From contig CH002827.1 in assembly GCA_000149265.1 (NCBI GenBank), forward strand, positions 2,850,556-2,914,555: a stretch of DNA of 64,000 nt, given 5' to 3'. The position numbers and the translations under genes are program-made. The DNA is from Ciona savignyi (Eukaryota; Chordata; Ascidiacea; Phlebobranchia; Cionidae). Positions 12,082-25,551 of this stretch are shown in pieces. Each line of letters opens with the position of its first letter. Within the stretch, counting starts at the first letter, position 1. The notes under the pieces were generated by a model. It saw nothing but the letters and a program-made list of their open reading frames with translations, was not told the DNA's origin and did no database searches.

Positions 12082-15000
12082 ATGAATGCCGACATATTTT
12101 CCATGAACTCACCGGATGAAAAACTTCGCAACCCATTGATAGCTGATGCCATCAATCTGGTTCAACCAACAAACAGCGCACCAAGCCGATTGCAAAATTT
12201 TGAAACCTTCTACCGAGATTTGGTCCATTTTAACCGAACAAGCAAGCTTAAAACTCAGTCCTTAACCAATCTGTTTGTGTCTGACACTGACCAGTATTCC
12301 TGCATTGTTCGGTCACCACGGCGCTGTTGTTGTGTCACAGAGCAATTTACATATGATTCTGTCAATGAAAAAATGCTAGGGCCTGATAAACAACTGCAGG
12401 ATGAAGAACAGAATATGGTATGCAGTCCTTCAAACTATGTAAAAAATAGGAGTGATGTGGAACAACTCGTTTTCAACAATCAGGAAGCATCTGCCTTACC
12501 GGTAAATCAAGCTATAAACCCGGTGACAGATAACTCCACGGTAACGGACAGATATATAATGCCAGCTTCAAATTTGTTTGAAGCTGGAAAAAATCAAAGA
12601 GATTCAATTGGAACGGAACTAAATTCGCAAGATAGTGAAAAATTTCAACCTAGTGACGTATTACCCAATGCTGAATCCGATCAATCCCGAATGGAAGAGC
12701 GTGCGGCCATGTTTGACATGTCTGACATGCTAGAGAACCTGAATGATACAGTGTTTGACACTGATACAGACTATGGAAATTCGACAGACCCCCTGCCCAC
12801 TGTAACACATAAAGGCAAATGGAGCGAAGATGATTTACAAACGTAAGTAAATTTGTTTAAATCCGCCCACGCGCCCAGTATTATACCGGTAAGGATGCTG
12901 TGGGTTAATTAAATACCATGTTATAGATCTATTTCATTGGGTTACCAGCTGCTGCTAGCCTTCTGATAATAATCTACCGGGTATGTATTTTGGAGAAAGA
13001 ATGTTTAATCCAAAATCAATATGTGAATTTGTTTGCAATAAAAAGGGTTCGGATTAATTTTATTTTCCCCCTTCAAATTGAAGTGACAAAAATTATGGTT
13101 TTATTAAACACCTAACAGTATGTAGAATTTTTTATATACCCGTAGTACTAACTTAGCACTCCTTTTACTTTTTTTTTATACATGTTTATTTTAAAACGAT
13201 TCGACATTTCAGATTATTGATATACTAAAATAATTCAAGCCAATAAACCGTTTTAAAAAAGGGTTCATATTAACTCTTGGTTTTAATACCACTAATTATA
13301 TGTGCGTCATAGTACGAACGGCTTTGTCAGAGGCCCATATTAATGACATGATCACGTCGTCATTTCTGTAAACTGAGATGTTTTGTGCTTCAACTTTTAT
13401 CATCTGCATCTAATGCATCTTTTTCAGGCCCACTTATCACGACAAAGTGGAAGTGTGTACTTATTTAAACAGTGGAGTCCGTAGATCCAGATCCGACACT
13501 GAGAACGACAGTGTAGGCAACAGGAGCCCCGTACAGCGAAGGAAATCCGTTCATTTCGCTGATTCCCGTGGCTTGGATTTGGAAGTGCGGATTTTATTCA
13601 AACAAGACGATCATATTGTCCCTCCCAGACTAAAAGAGGTAAGCACATTCAAGGTCATTACCCAGCTTTAATGTGCAAGCAATAAAAGCTGTTGTAAAAA
13701 TCACCCGTCATTAACGCTGATGACAAGATTTAATAGAGTGTTGACACTTAACCTGAATAAACATGAACAGATGTGTGTAAGGCTAAAAAAGCAATTTTAA
13801 ATTCGTTTAACCTTATCTTGTGTTTATATAAAAAATGTCATTAATTATAACCATTGTTTGAAAACCTATTTTTGCTGCACGCCCATTGTTCAACAGCATA
13901 GAGTTTTCTTGCAGTTGGTTAAATTTCTAATCCCCAATTATATAATTGCTTAGTGAAGACGTTCCCCTTAAAGCTATCACAATCTTTTTTCTCCATAAAC
14001 CTTATCATCTCTAAATGAGAAAGTTACCCTGGGCAAATCTCCATAATGTTTGATAACATAAGGCTCTGTAGTCATACTTCGTATTTGTCAGCAATAATAA
14101 TACACCTTTTTCTGTAGGCCTATGGCCTACTTTGAATTTTTGCCATGTTAATTTGCTCTGGGTAAACTTTCTTGCGATAACACATTGTTGCGGTTTTAAT
14201 ATATATCTTGTATAGTCTTTTTGCGGCAAATAAATACACATTGTGGCCATATTTAGGGTTATTTCGGTGTTTAACCTTTTGTAATGTGTTAGGTAATCAA
14301 ATGTAACCGCAAGATTGTAAGGTCAAGGGTAGTCAGTCCCATTTATTTTTACCGTTTAAGATTCGAATCTTAGTACTGTAGTATTTTCGATATCGATAAT
14401 CGTATTTAAGTCTGATGGCTTATGACGCGAAGGCGAATTATCTTATTTTCTCATCAGGCATTAGACAAGGTACGTGCTGAGGTAAAGGACGAATCCACGG
14501 GCCGAGCAAGATTGGTCGGAGGTCATTTCGAGCCGCACCTCACTCATTTCTCTCTGACGCCCAGCTTCCAGCAACCGTTTCTCAACCCTTCTTTCCAACG
14601 GAGGTAGAACTTATCTGTTTGTATCGACATACGATGAAAATTTAAGAAAAATGCTTATTTCAAAACCTCTCAATTTTTCAACCCAGCAATTTTTCTATGA
14701 TAAGCGAGACCAGAAATAAGGGCACGCGGTAGTATTGGAAACAACGTCAACTGCACTTGATTGCGTTTCAATTATCCTGCTTTACGTAAAATTAACTGTA
14801 ATTTTCCCGACATTACATCAGTCAAAAATGGGTTAATTGTTTTATTTTCCCAAATTTTAAATTTTACTTTTTGGAATAATGAAAATCAATATTTTACTCA
14901 GGGTTCTGAGTCAGATGGTATGCTTGGAAAGTGTTTCCATACTCCCGTGTTCGCTCTCACTTACAGGAATAGTCCGGGTGGTCAACTTAGAGTTCAGAAA

Positions 15001-15606
15001 AAGTGTTTTTGTTCGCTATACCACGGATAGATGGCGGTAAGACTTTCTTTTCTAGACTTGCGTAGAATTTAGCTTATTTATTTATATTGTGTAATAAAAG
15101 TTTAAATTGCTCCTCTTAATCCAACACTTATTTCCTTGTTTATGATTGCCGTACATTATTACCATTTTATAAGTTTTTATATTACCTCAGTTTTAGAATA
15201 CACTTATAATTATATTTTATGTGTAAAAAAAAGACACTTATGTGTAAAAATATTTAAAGTGGAGCATTATTACCTATCAGATTTACCTTAAGAGATTAGG
15301 CAAACTCATAAAATGCAGCGGTTCACATCAGAAACTTCTCCAATCTTTCGTTTTTAAATTCGCAGATCATACAAGGATTTTCCAGCAAGTTTCCTATCCA
15401 GCATCCATAACTTCAACCAAGACCAGTTTTCATTTCACGTGCAAGCCCCTTACAACATCGAACGAAACAGCCTGCTCGAATTCGCCATCGCCTACAGACT
15501 GCCCTCTACCGATCGGATTTTTTGGGACAATAACTTCGGAAATAATTACGCGATCAACTACATTGAACACCATGCCACACGTTCGGATGAGGGAATGATG
15601 ACGTAA
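12082..15606 (+). CDS. PPP1R3: Protein phosphatase 1 regulatory (glycogen-targeting) subunit, PPP1R3 family
   Basis: Five exons in phase: 12082-12842, 13428-13638, 14458-14603, 14902-15036, 15366-15606, giving 497 residues. Family members bring PP1 catalytic subunit to glycogen and promote glycogen synthase dephosphorylation. The PP1-docking RVxF-type motif is at residues 293-297 (KSVHF, in RRKSVHFADSRGLDLEVRI). A CBM21 carbohydrate-binding domain follows: the LTPSFQQPFLNPSFQRRV segment, VCLESVS, KSVFVRYTTDRW and the hallmark FWDNNFGNNY near the C-terminus. The first exon encodes about 250 residues of low-complexity acidic/polar sequence with no domain I know, making it longer than the roughly 280-320-residue vertebrate R3B/C/D/E forms and shorter than R3A. 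No membrane segment is seen. The start ATG is the first in the open exon. An AATAAA lies at 15696, about 90 nt after the stop. The exact paralogue cannot be assigned. Confidence 0.92.
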
Positions 15607-17107
15607 TATCTTTATTACCAAGCATTGAATCGTTGTGATAATTCAACATCGACGTGGTGCTTTCAGTGTTATTTTAATTATCTTTTAAAGTTTCAAATAA
15701 ACATTGAACACCTAAAACGCTGCTACTTACTTCCTGCTTATACAAGTTCACAAACCTGTCCTAGGTTGTTTGGTTCAAACCCCTTTTTAATAATACAAGC
15801 TAATCTTAAAATTATTTTTCGTTGCTTTCTGCGAATTACCGCCAAGCTTCCCTAAACTGGTTGAACCTCTGGTTGCCAGCCGTCCATTGCTTTTTTCCTT
15901 TTTAAGTAATTGCTTTGTTGCAAATGTTTCACTGTATATTTTTCTGTAATTTTCTTGGGTTTGTTTCGGCTTTTGCTTTAATTTCTTGTACGGCATGCAA
16001 CCTTGCGCATAGCTGCAAAATCGCAAAACGTCGATGGCTAATTATTTTAAAATTACTTCCAACCACGACATGTTGCAAACTTCCCGTAACAAATTATTGC
16101 AAAAAACGGTAAAATATTTATCAAGTTTATTTTTAAAATGATATGCACGTTATCTGTCCATTCGCGAACAAAATTATTTTGTATGCACGAGCCACGCTTT
16201 TCTATCCACTTGCTGTCAGGCTTTGCCACACGCGACATCTTATTCCTGCTTACATTTTAGCGATTTTAACAAGGTGTTTATATGATTTTAACAGAAGGGA
16301 CTGTATTTTAATCTGCTGCACTCTATCTACAACAGAAGCTGTAATTTTCTGAAGGCTCATTATGCCGCTAATTACACTGTGATTAATTAAATTTGCATTG
16401 ACGGAATAAATCAACCTGCCAATCTTGCTTCTAATTGTACTTTCTTCTGTGCATAGTTCTTTTGTCATAGCGAAAAGGCTTGGTGATTAAATATCAAACG
16501 ACTTGCTTTTTTGCACATTGTACATACTCAGAGCCGAGTACATGAAAAAATAATAGGCTACGACGAAACTGGAAAATTTGCTATTAGAAATTACATTTGC
16601 TGATTGATCTGAATTCTGAACAATGATTTAAAGTTTCTGCTCTTGCTGCGCTTGCAGTTGTATCGGTTATTTTTACACGTATTCGTCTTCCTAAAATAGA
16701 CATATTGCACTGATTTTTCTAAAATGAGTACCTTTTTATCTGTCCAACTGTTATAATACACGTGAAAACTCCTGTCAATGTACAAGAAATTTCTTCTATT
16801 AACACCAACAAAAAGAAAATACAGAAACAATCAGATTCCATATTCAATCCGAAGAAATAACCCAGAAATAATAAATTAACTAAGATGAATTGTGCTATCG
16901 CCGAAATCACAGTGCATATTAACGAATTTTTCTAAATGTCGTCTCATAGCAAACTCTGTTAAGTGAAGCCATTATTGATAAAAGGAATAAAGTATTAGTG
17001 AGTTAAACTAAATGAGTAATATATATATACCTAAATATATTAGTGGGAATGTTTATTTAAGTTAATTAATATATATTTGTCTGAACACGTCAGTGGATGA
17101 AGAGCAA
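15607..17107. other. Convergent intergenic stretch
   Basis: Lies between the 3' ends of the PPP1R3-type gene (+) and the vesicular glutamate transporter (-). It is AT-rich, with a poly(A) signal for each (15696 on +; TTTATT at 17052, i.e. AATAAA on -). No other gene is supported. Confidence 0.6.
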
Positions 17108-20100
17108 TCAATAATTTGACGATTTGTCGTCTTCTCTGACGCCTCGGTAAAAGTCTTCATCTGTGTGCATTTGTACTGCTTCCGTGACTACATCGTAGGA
17201 AGGTCCATCAAACTTGGATGTTACGTACATCGTTCGTTTTCTTCTGGAAGCCGACGAGTCCTGATCCTCCGCGAACCTTGCTCCTCCCTCGAAGTTCGGG
17301 TTGTAGCCGCCGTTGGAAAGTTTTTTGACATAGAGGTCCTCCGGACCGTCGTCGAACATCGAATCGGCGGAGGAGCCACGAGAGATCGCGGGCTGGTGCC
17401 CCAGTGACGTCATTGAAGGGGAAGCACCGAAATTATCTCCTTCCAGGATACCGACCTCTTCCTGTGGAGGGTCGGCCCACGGCTGTCGCTCACCAGACGC
17501 GAAGAAAGCATAGAATATAACTCCACTGAAGTGAATGCAAGAGGCAATCACGAACACCACTTTCCAGTCTTCTTCCGTCTAACAGAATATAATTGTGTTA
17601 ACTTTTTTCTTTCATTAGAGCAAGGAGTTTTTTTTTATTAAAGCAAGTATTTTTTGCGGCGGTGATCTACCAGAAGCCACGGTATGCCGTTTAACCGTAC
17701 AGGTACTAATTAATTTGAATTTGAAACATGATTTGTAGAATACAAAACGTTATTGTTCTTCAAACGTTCGTGGGATATTTACAAAGCGCAATTCGACCAA
17801 TATAAAAACCTTAATATTATTCAAAAACAACATTCTGCCGCCTATAGTTTAGTGTTTAGTGTGTTGTGATTCAAGCAAAACATAGTTTAATTCGATACCA
17901 GCGACTTGCAAGTCGGTTGTGTTCTTAGTCAAGCGACATATAGCGAACATAGGTTAAACTCAGTGGATATAAATGGCTTGAACTTAAATAGCAGCAACGA
18001 CGTCTTAATTATATCTATTCCTTTAATGTGATGCCCATTAAAATAGAAACAATGTGCTCCGTCTATTTATTTTATTATCCAGTTATATGGAATTTTATAA
18101 AAAAGGTTTCGTATGTATTTTATTATTATATTAGTTTTTAAAGCGAATTCAGACCAAAATTAGAACAAATAAATATTTCATGTAGAAACTGACCTCTGTC
18201 CGTGTGATGTAGCTAACAAGCAACGGACATATCATCCCTGATAATGTACCAGCACCGTTTGACAGACCCATCAATATACTCGCGTACCGCGGGGCAATGT
18301 CGAGATGATTCACGTTAAAACCTTCCAAGGAAATAAAGTATTAATGCAGCATCCAAACAACCTCCAAAAAAACAATCTAGCGGTAGGCATGCAATTCATT
18401 AGAGCCACTTAACGCTCGAGGACAAACGAGTTTCCCGTTACAATTACCAGCATTAATATTTCATAAACGACGCTGGAATTTTACGAAGTAATTTGCTTGG
18501 AAACTACCGTTTTACCTGAAATTGCAAAGCCGCTGAAACCTACAGCAAACACCAAACATACGACAGCAGCGGAGTGTCCATGACTGCAAGCCAGAATAAG
18601 TAAGAACAGTGCCTCCATTCCAAAACCTGATGGGATATAGATTATGGTATCTGTCAGTAAAATGTCAGTAAATGGCATCTGTCAGTTAAATGTCAGTAAA
18701 TGGCACCTGTCAGTAAACTACCTTGCCTAGTATAACCCTTGCCATAATTTTTTACAGTGTCCTGTCAAAAGTTTTGATTAAAATTTTGCATCATTTTAAC
18801 TCCGAGCAGTGTCATGCAGACAAACGAGTTTCCCTTAAGAAATAATTTAGTTACGTTCACACACTATGAATTATCAGGTGAAAATCTTGTTTAAAACGAT
18901 TTAACACTAACATGGGGGAAACACATACCTCCGCAGTTCATTACTTTCCGCACATTAGTTGTCGATAAAATATCTTTCTTTCGAAGGTAATCGGCGAGCA
19001 CGCCACCGAATGGGACAACAATAGTCATCACCAGATGTGGTACAGCAGCTAAAAAACCCAACTGCGAAATTAAAGCATAATTTTAGCCGTTAAAAGAATG
19101 GTAAAACCGGTCTCAGCTTCAAATAATTAATACATTAAAATGACAAGATATAGCAAACTGCTCTGATAAAAAAAAAAGTTATTTCCCAAAGAAGAAAAAC
19201 ATATACACATCATAAAAACGAATATTTTAGGTACTTGCATAAACACTCAAAATTTAACCTTGGATATGTCATATTTTAAAACTTGTTCGAAATACGCAGG
19301 TTGGCTGATGATCAACAGGTAGAACGTCCAGCTTCGGCAAAAATTTGCGACGATGATCTGCCCAAACAGGGAGTGAGGAAAAGAATTTCTTCCACGGCGT
19401 GCTTGCCCACTAAAATAATGTGACAAAATTAAGTTGTGGCATGTGTTTGGGATTACATTCATCCGACACAGTAAACTGCATTGGGCCTTTGTTTGAATCA
19501 AAACATCCAAAATCTCCGCAAAAACACAGACGATTTACTTTTAATAAATGGTCAATGAAATTTAGTTCATTCGAAATCGGTTGATGGTCAGGAATACTCT
19601 TTCGACCTTATAATAATTACTAATTACTTACATGTAAAATTTACAAATCCAACAAATAATTTTTATATACACTTTTTGATTTACAACAGGGTTAGATATT
19701 TCTATTAAAACCAACAAATATTACATTTACAAAATCGTTTTAATTAACATGCTTCTCTAACACTAATATTCCTAGTATAGCATTACTATTTCCAACAATA
19801 TAGTTTATTAACCAATATCACTAATTCGCCACTATTCTGCAAGGCTTAAACGCGTAATAAGCCGATTCGTGCGAAATGGTAGATAGAGTCGTATAGACAT
19901 TATTTCACAATAAAATCTTACCATTGGTATGTTTGCACAGTCCGACTTCCCAATGCTCTCTTCAATATAGGTTCGTTCAGCGTGACTTATACCGGGATGT
20001 GTGGCGGGTGAGTCGTGCGAGGTGAGCGTCCATAAGATAAACCATGCCATGCCACAACAACCTGAAGAAGTATAAAGTTTACGCAGATACCGTCGCATTC

Positions 20101-23100
20101 CCAACAAAATAAACCAACAATTACGAACACAGGTTAATCTTCTGACGAAACAAAATGTATCCTCTTACAAATTCGATGTTTTTTATAATGAGTTAATAAG
20201 GTAGCTTTGAACGGAACTTGTCTATCATCAATGCGCCTATAATGCCGGTTAACTCATGTGGTAACACATCGAATTGTTACAACCACCGTTAGTCCGTTGT
20301 CTTCTAAGCCAAGATATATTTAAAATTAAGGTAAAACGTATCCATAATAAATTTCGGATTGTTACAACAACCGCTAGTATGTTGTCTTCTTATGAAAGAT
20401 ATATTTAAGATTAAGGTAAAACGTATCCTTAATAGATTTTAGTCGAAAAAAGAAAATTATTACCAAAAACATAGAACACTGATGGCCAGCCGGCGTATTC
20501 AACGAGCATTCCGCCGATCGGCATTCCGATGACTGCGCCAGCGTAGCTTCCTGTAAAATAGAGATCAATTATTCATTTTACGACGCTATTGGCTTCATTT
20601 TCTCGACCTTTCAGCAAGTGAAAATACTTTCTATCTGTATAAAAAATTAAGTGATTTTGGGTAAAAGATGACGTATATGTGCTTTGGAACAAGGTTTAAG
20701 CTGCAGATCATCTCCTTGACACTAGGTTGATTAATTATCTCAAAGTGCTTATCGTCATATCTGCCCAAACGGACAACTTAACTATAAGTCTTAATCTGTT
20801 CATTTGCAAAAACATGTTTCCCATATTTATATACATTGTCAATGAAATCCACCCGTCTGACGGAAGTTCTCGTGTAATTTGCGTTCATTTTTTGACCTTA
20901 ACAATGTCACGGTTGCATTTTCTCATCTTGCGAAATATTAATAGAAATTAAGTGCTGTCTACGCCCTACTTGTCTCCGTAATCTTTAATGTACGTGACCT
21001 TTCAAGTGCATTCGATCACTTAACATGATTTTGTATGAAGGATTATGTGAAACGAATGGACGGCATTATCAAACCCATTTCTAAATGTCGTAAGCTCGGT
21101 TTTCACAAACTATATTTAATCTAAGGGAAACAGCTCGTTATATAGGCCTTACAGACAAATTTTGAATGCTAAATGAAGATGATTTTCTTAATTTCTTGCT
21201 GTAATTGTTTCGTTTCCCATTTATACCTGTCTGGATTTACGAGAAACAACATCCTTGGTACAACCATTTTTTGCATTGTATATTTTAAATTAATACATCA
21301 CCTGAGAAAGATATAGTCGCCAGCCTAGATCGTTCCAGCGGCGGGGCCCACTTGCTCCAAATTCCATGGCACGAAGGGTACAAGACGCCCTAAGGATCGA
21401 AGTATTTTAGTTCACATTCCACTGCGAAATATCGCGCATGGCAGGTTCTTATGCTATATTTTGGTCCCACCAATTTAGAAAAATAAATGCTTTGAACGTA
21501 AATATTACTCATCATTCGAAGATAAACATATTTTGATGACAAGATTAAACGTCTTATGTTGTTCAAATGCTGTATTAAGAAGACGAAGAGTTTTTGCCGT
21601 ATTAATCTAGCTTCACCGCCGTGCCAACTCTTCTCTTAAAGTCTACCTCTTCAGTAATGATAACGCTTTACTGGATTTTTACAGAGCATTGTGCAATACG
21701 TTTGTTTTAATTATTTTACGACATTTTTTAAAATTTACATAGATTTATTGTTTACGTCCGTCATATTTATAATTACATTTTAGATTACCATGGCGTTTTT
21801 TTTATTTTCGCTTCTAATATTTATGTGTAATTACTTTTTAAAGTAGTTTGAATTAACTGTTAAAGCAATAAAAACGTAATAAACAAAATATTTTCCTCTT
21901 TAAACATTAAAACCACAACAAAATTACAAGTGCGTTGGTTTAAAAAAATAGAAGTACACACTAAGAATCAGCCCATCTCTGTGTTATTATCAATATGTTA
22001 TTGGAAGAAATTATAAGAGTTCATCTTTTTAATTGTGATTTTACCAATCCATCTTTTAAATTGTGTCCTGCGACAACTGCGCGTGGCGTTTTATGGGACC
22101 ATATTATCTCCTGCAGCTGCTGACCAAATACAAACACCCGGTAACACGTAATGTGACTTTGTCTTTGTAATAGTTTTGGTACAATTGTAATGACTCATTC
22201 TCCTGGGAGAGAGTGGCCACACTGAGACATGATGCGACACGCTGTGACATGGTATAATTGGTTACGCACAAGGTGGTGACAGCGCTGTGATAATGTACCC
22301 GAAATCATCAATGTATTTTTCTTTACAGTGCGTCGTTTTGGTTAGATACGACATATTCGTTATCCGCACATTACCTCAGCAAGGCCTTGCAGCACACGAA
22401 CGATGACGAAAACCACCCAATGCGCTCTAGCAGCTGATGGTAGAAACATATTGAGGATACAAGTGGTAAGAATGGCGATTCCAAATACCCTGAAAATCGA
22501 GTAATAATTTTAATCCGTTGCTCAAATATTCGTAATTAAAATGTCAGTCAAGGTGAAAGTACCTGTTCGCTTTGAGTCGAGATGCAAGGTAGCCTCCGGG
22601 GACCTGCGTTAGGATATATCCCCAGAAAAAAGATCCATGTATAAAGCCTTGTTTCCCCGACGACCAAGTCAATTCTGGCGGCTGTAATAAAACAAATAAC
22701 CTTCGTTAAGAGGTCGATACCGCCCAACATCATTTTGACAAGACGTTCTAAGTGACCGAAGAAAATCAATGTAAACTTGGTCCCAAAATCCCATTTGCTC
22801 ATAAAGTACCCCTTTATCGTGGTTAACACTGATTCATTTTGAAATTATCTCGTGTAATTTGGTTACAAACCAAAAATCGAGTAAAATGATTAGATACAGT
22901 GTTTTGAAGAAGTACACTCTGTCTACGGCAAATAAATTCGATAAATTATTCATCAGTTTTCGACTATAGTGATGGAGCGAGAACAATCCACAAAGAAAAG
23001 TATCTTACAATGCTTCTATACACTCTTGATGTTTTAAACGGTTGTCAAATGAATCATTTCTCTCATACCAGTATGACTTCGGTTCCATTTTCGAGGGTCT

Positions 23101-23733
23101 GCGTGTAGTTGTTTGCCATTTCCACCATCGCAACGCCCAAGTTACATCTCATGCCAAAAGTAATGCAAAATCCGAACCCACTTAGAAATGCCAATACATA
23201 ACGCTTGGGCAGCCATAAACACATCCCGTACCACATCCATTTATTGTTGCTGCGGAAGCACGAAAATATTCAAGCTTTCCGTCTTTTTACAAATAAAACT
23301 GTAATTTATCTTGAAAACAAATATATGGCAAATTTGCGGTACTTGCAAAAGTCATATTAAATGAAGGTATGTTACCGACTGTTTAATCTCTTTTACTGTA
23401 ATTTATTTTGGGAAACTAATGTCGGCCTGAATGTAAGGTAAATTATGCAACAGTTCGGTAAAATACGATTTGTAAAGATATATCATTCAGCATATCTTAT
23501 CAAGTATCTCCCAATATAGATTCATTAATTTACACCATTTTGCATTAATATTGTGACATTTTAAAATAAGTGAGGAGTTATTTTTACGTTTGGTTAAAAT
23601 CTTCTTTGGCAAAAGTTTGGTTTGTATTCTGATGGATCTTCCCAGTAACTCCGTTACCAGTTGGCGTCTGTTCTTGGTAAGGAGGGCTACCGATTCCAGT
23701 AAACCTAAGGAAAGTTTTGACAGTGTCGACCAT
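17108..23733 (-). CDS. VGLUT: Vesicular glutamate transporter (SLC17A6/7/8 type), one-base frameshift in exon 8
   Basis: Twelve exons on the minus strand: 23733-23588, 23249-23069, 22681-22563, 22489-22375, 21389-21302, 20550-20464, 20061-19922, 19409-19259, 19061-18929, 18626-18516, 18321-18194, 17578-17108. This is a major-facilitator transporter that loads glutamate into synaptic vesicles. Diagnostic segments are [18 protein letters not shown] (TM1), [93 protein letters not shown] and [15 protein letters not shown]. About 622 residues are expected; mammalian proteins are near 580, and the extra length is in the cytosolic tail. All phases agree except exon 8, which is 151 nt where 150 is needed. 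The extra base is at about 19358, between LPVWA and IIVANF. It is either a sequencing or assembly error or a real lesion. Confidence 0.95.
20271..20440. repeat. Direct tandem duplication of about 85 bp
   Basis: attgttacaaccaccgttag and attgttacaacaaccgctag begin two successive copies, each running to aaggtaaaacgtatcc. It lies in the intron between VGLUT exons 6 and 7. Confidence 0.8.
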
Positions 23734-25551
23734 TTTTAGAATGCTGAGAGTTTGCCAAACTATTATCCACGGTTCGATTTTTTGAGACGTTAATCGTAGT
23801 GCAAAGGGCACATGGAGACGAATATCGCTTTTTAACAATGTTCTATTGCTTTATGTGTTATAAATTATTCAGGTTTGTCTAGTTGACACATAAAAGACCT
23901 AGAATATTCATAACTCCTGTTAATGTTGGGTTTATTTAACTAGTTTGGATCATAATTCACCAAAAACAGAAATGTGACGAATTTAAACAAGCACCGAGTT
24001 TTTTTGAATTTTGGTAAAACGTTGAAAGTTAGGGGCGTACTTAAATCAATCGCCGAGTATTACCAATATTAGTGTCTTTAAATCGTTTTAACGTTTTAAA
24101 ATCGTTTTAACTTTTAAATCATATTTATCATTACATACATCACTAAATAATAAAATAGTTTCAAACATATACACAGAAAAAATAGTCATTGAGGAATAAG
24201 TTATTCAAACCTGTATAAAACGTTCCGAAACCCATTTTGTATTGTTCTGAATGCACCGTGGGCTGTTTCATAAGCACTGTTTCTTCTGTTAGACATATTA
24301 ACTTAAAACTGTAAAGCCAACCACGAACCTTCCTAGGACACAAAGCGTATGAATGCGACTATACTGAGTAGCTCAAAGAGCAAATGTCCAGTTCCAGGCA
24401 CGTTACTGTAAAACGCAATGAAAAATTAATTCTTTGCTTTCCGTACACTCAGCAAACCTGTCCGCGCGTAACTGCGGACAGGTGAAACTGACATTCACGG
24501 TGTTGGCTGCTCTGCTGCTTACTAATAATACACGATTCTAATATAAAACCGGACTATCGTCGTTACTGTTCATTTGCAATTTAAGTTTTTTTCTGTGATA
24601 ATATTTTGTAATTGCATATGTAATTAGACTATGGTATAAATTCATCTCAGAGCAAGTGTTCTTGTAAGTCATTAGCTCTTGCAATTCCGCTCACTATTTA
24701 TCATCCTGGTTAAAAAACGATTAGTAAATGCTATTCCCTAATTAGAGACTCAAGTAGCCACAATAATTCCATTCGACACAAATTAAGCAGCTTCCTCAGC
24801 GGCTATTTGGTCTCTCGAGACGAACTGCATGTTCGTCGCTCTCCGCGTCAATATCGACCTGTGTGTTATTGATGGCCAATTCCTTTTTCGCCGTCCTTGT
24901 CGGTAATCACAGTTAATTGCTTTTATGCATTTTAGCATGTTGCAATGCTCGGTCGAAAACACTTGGAGCGAGGTTCCGGCCGACGCACTTCGTTTCGATT
25001 TGCAAATTGCAATAACCTAAAACCACACTCGACGGACTTATGCAGATGGCACATGCAGATTGCATTGGGAACTCACCCAATAACATCAGACAAAACGGTA
25101 CGGTCGTTTGGCCAAATGGTTATGACCAATACATATATACCAACTTACACAAAACGGTTTTTAAGTAAAGATCCTATTATGGGTTCGAAACCTGGCTCGG
25201 TAAATAAAATAATCAGTCAAAACGTTTACAATTAAAACAATTTCATGGGGCTGTTTGGCTTGATTTTTCATATTATTTGGAGAGGAATAAAGCGAAGAAT
25301 CCTCAGACGATTACAAAATAAGATTTTTTTAAGTCCCCTTAAAACATAAATATCAATATTTAGGCATGTAACAAGGAGAGTAGGTACTCTTTTTATTAAG
25401 AACCGTTTGAATGGTGAATGGCACTTCACTTCTTGATGACACCACCCCCTCATGTGGATTTTATCAGACGTGTCACTTACTAAGTGTCCAATACAGTTTA
25501 GTTTAAACATTACGTTGGTTGGTTTGGACAACGATATGTACAACCTGAAAA
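23734..25551. other. Divergent intergenic region between VGLUT and the FKBP-like gene
   Basis: It probably carries both promoters. A perfect 10-bp-arm hairpin lies at 24456-24483 (ACCTGTCCGC, 8-nt loop, GCGGACAGGT), and a tRNA-related SINE at 25095-25212. No further exon is supported; an untranslated VGLUT leader exon could be hidden here. Confidence 0.5.
25095..25212 (+). mobile_element. tRNA-related SINE, family 2
   Basis: A-box-like tggccaaatggttatgacc and B-box-like gggttcgaaacctgg, about 70 bases apart, followed by gctcggtaaataaaa. Same family as the copies at 4634, 54038 and 61296, in the opposite orientation to them. Confidence 0.7.
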
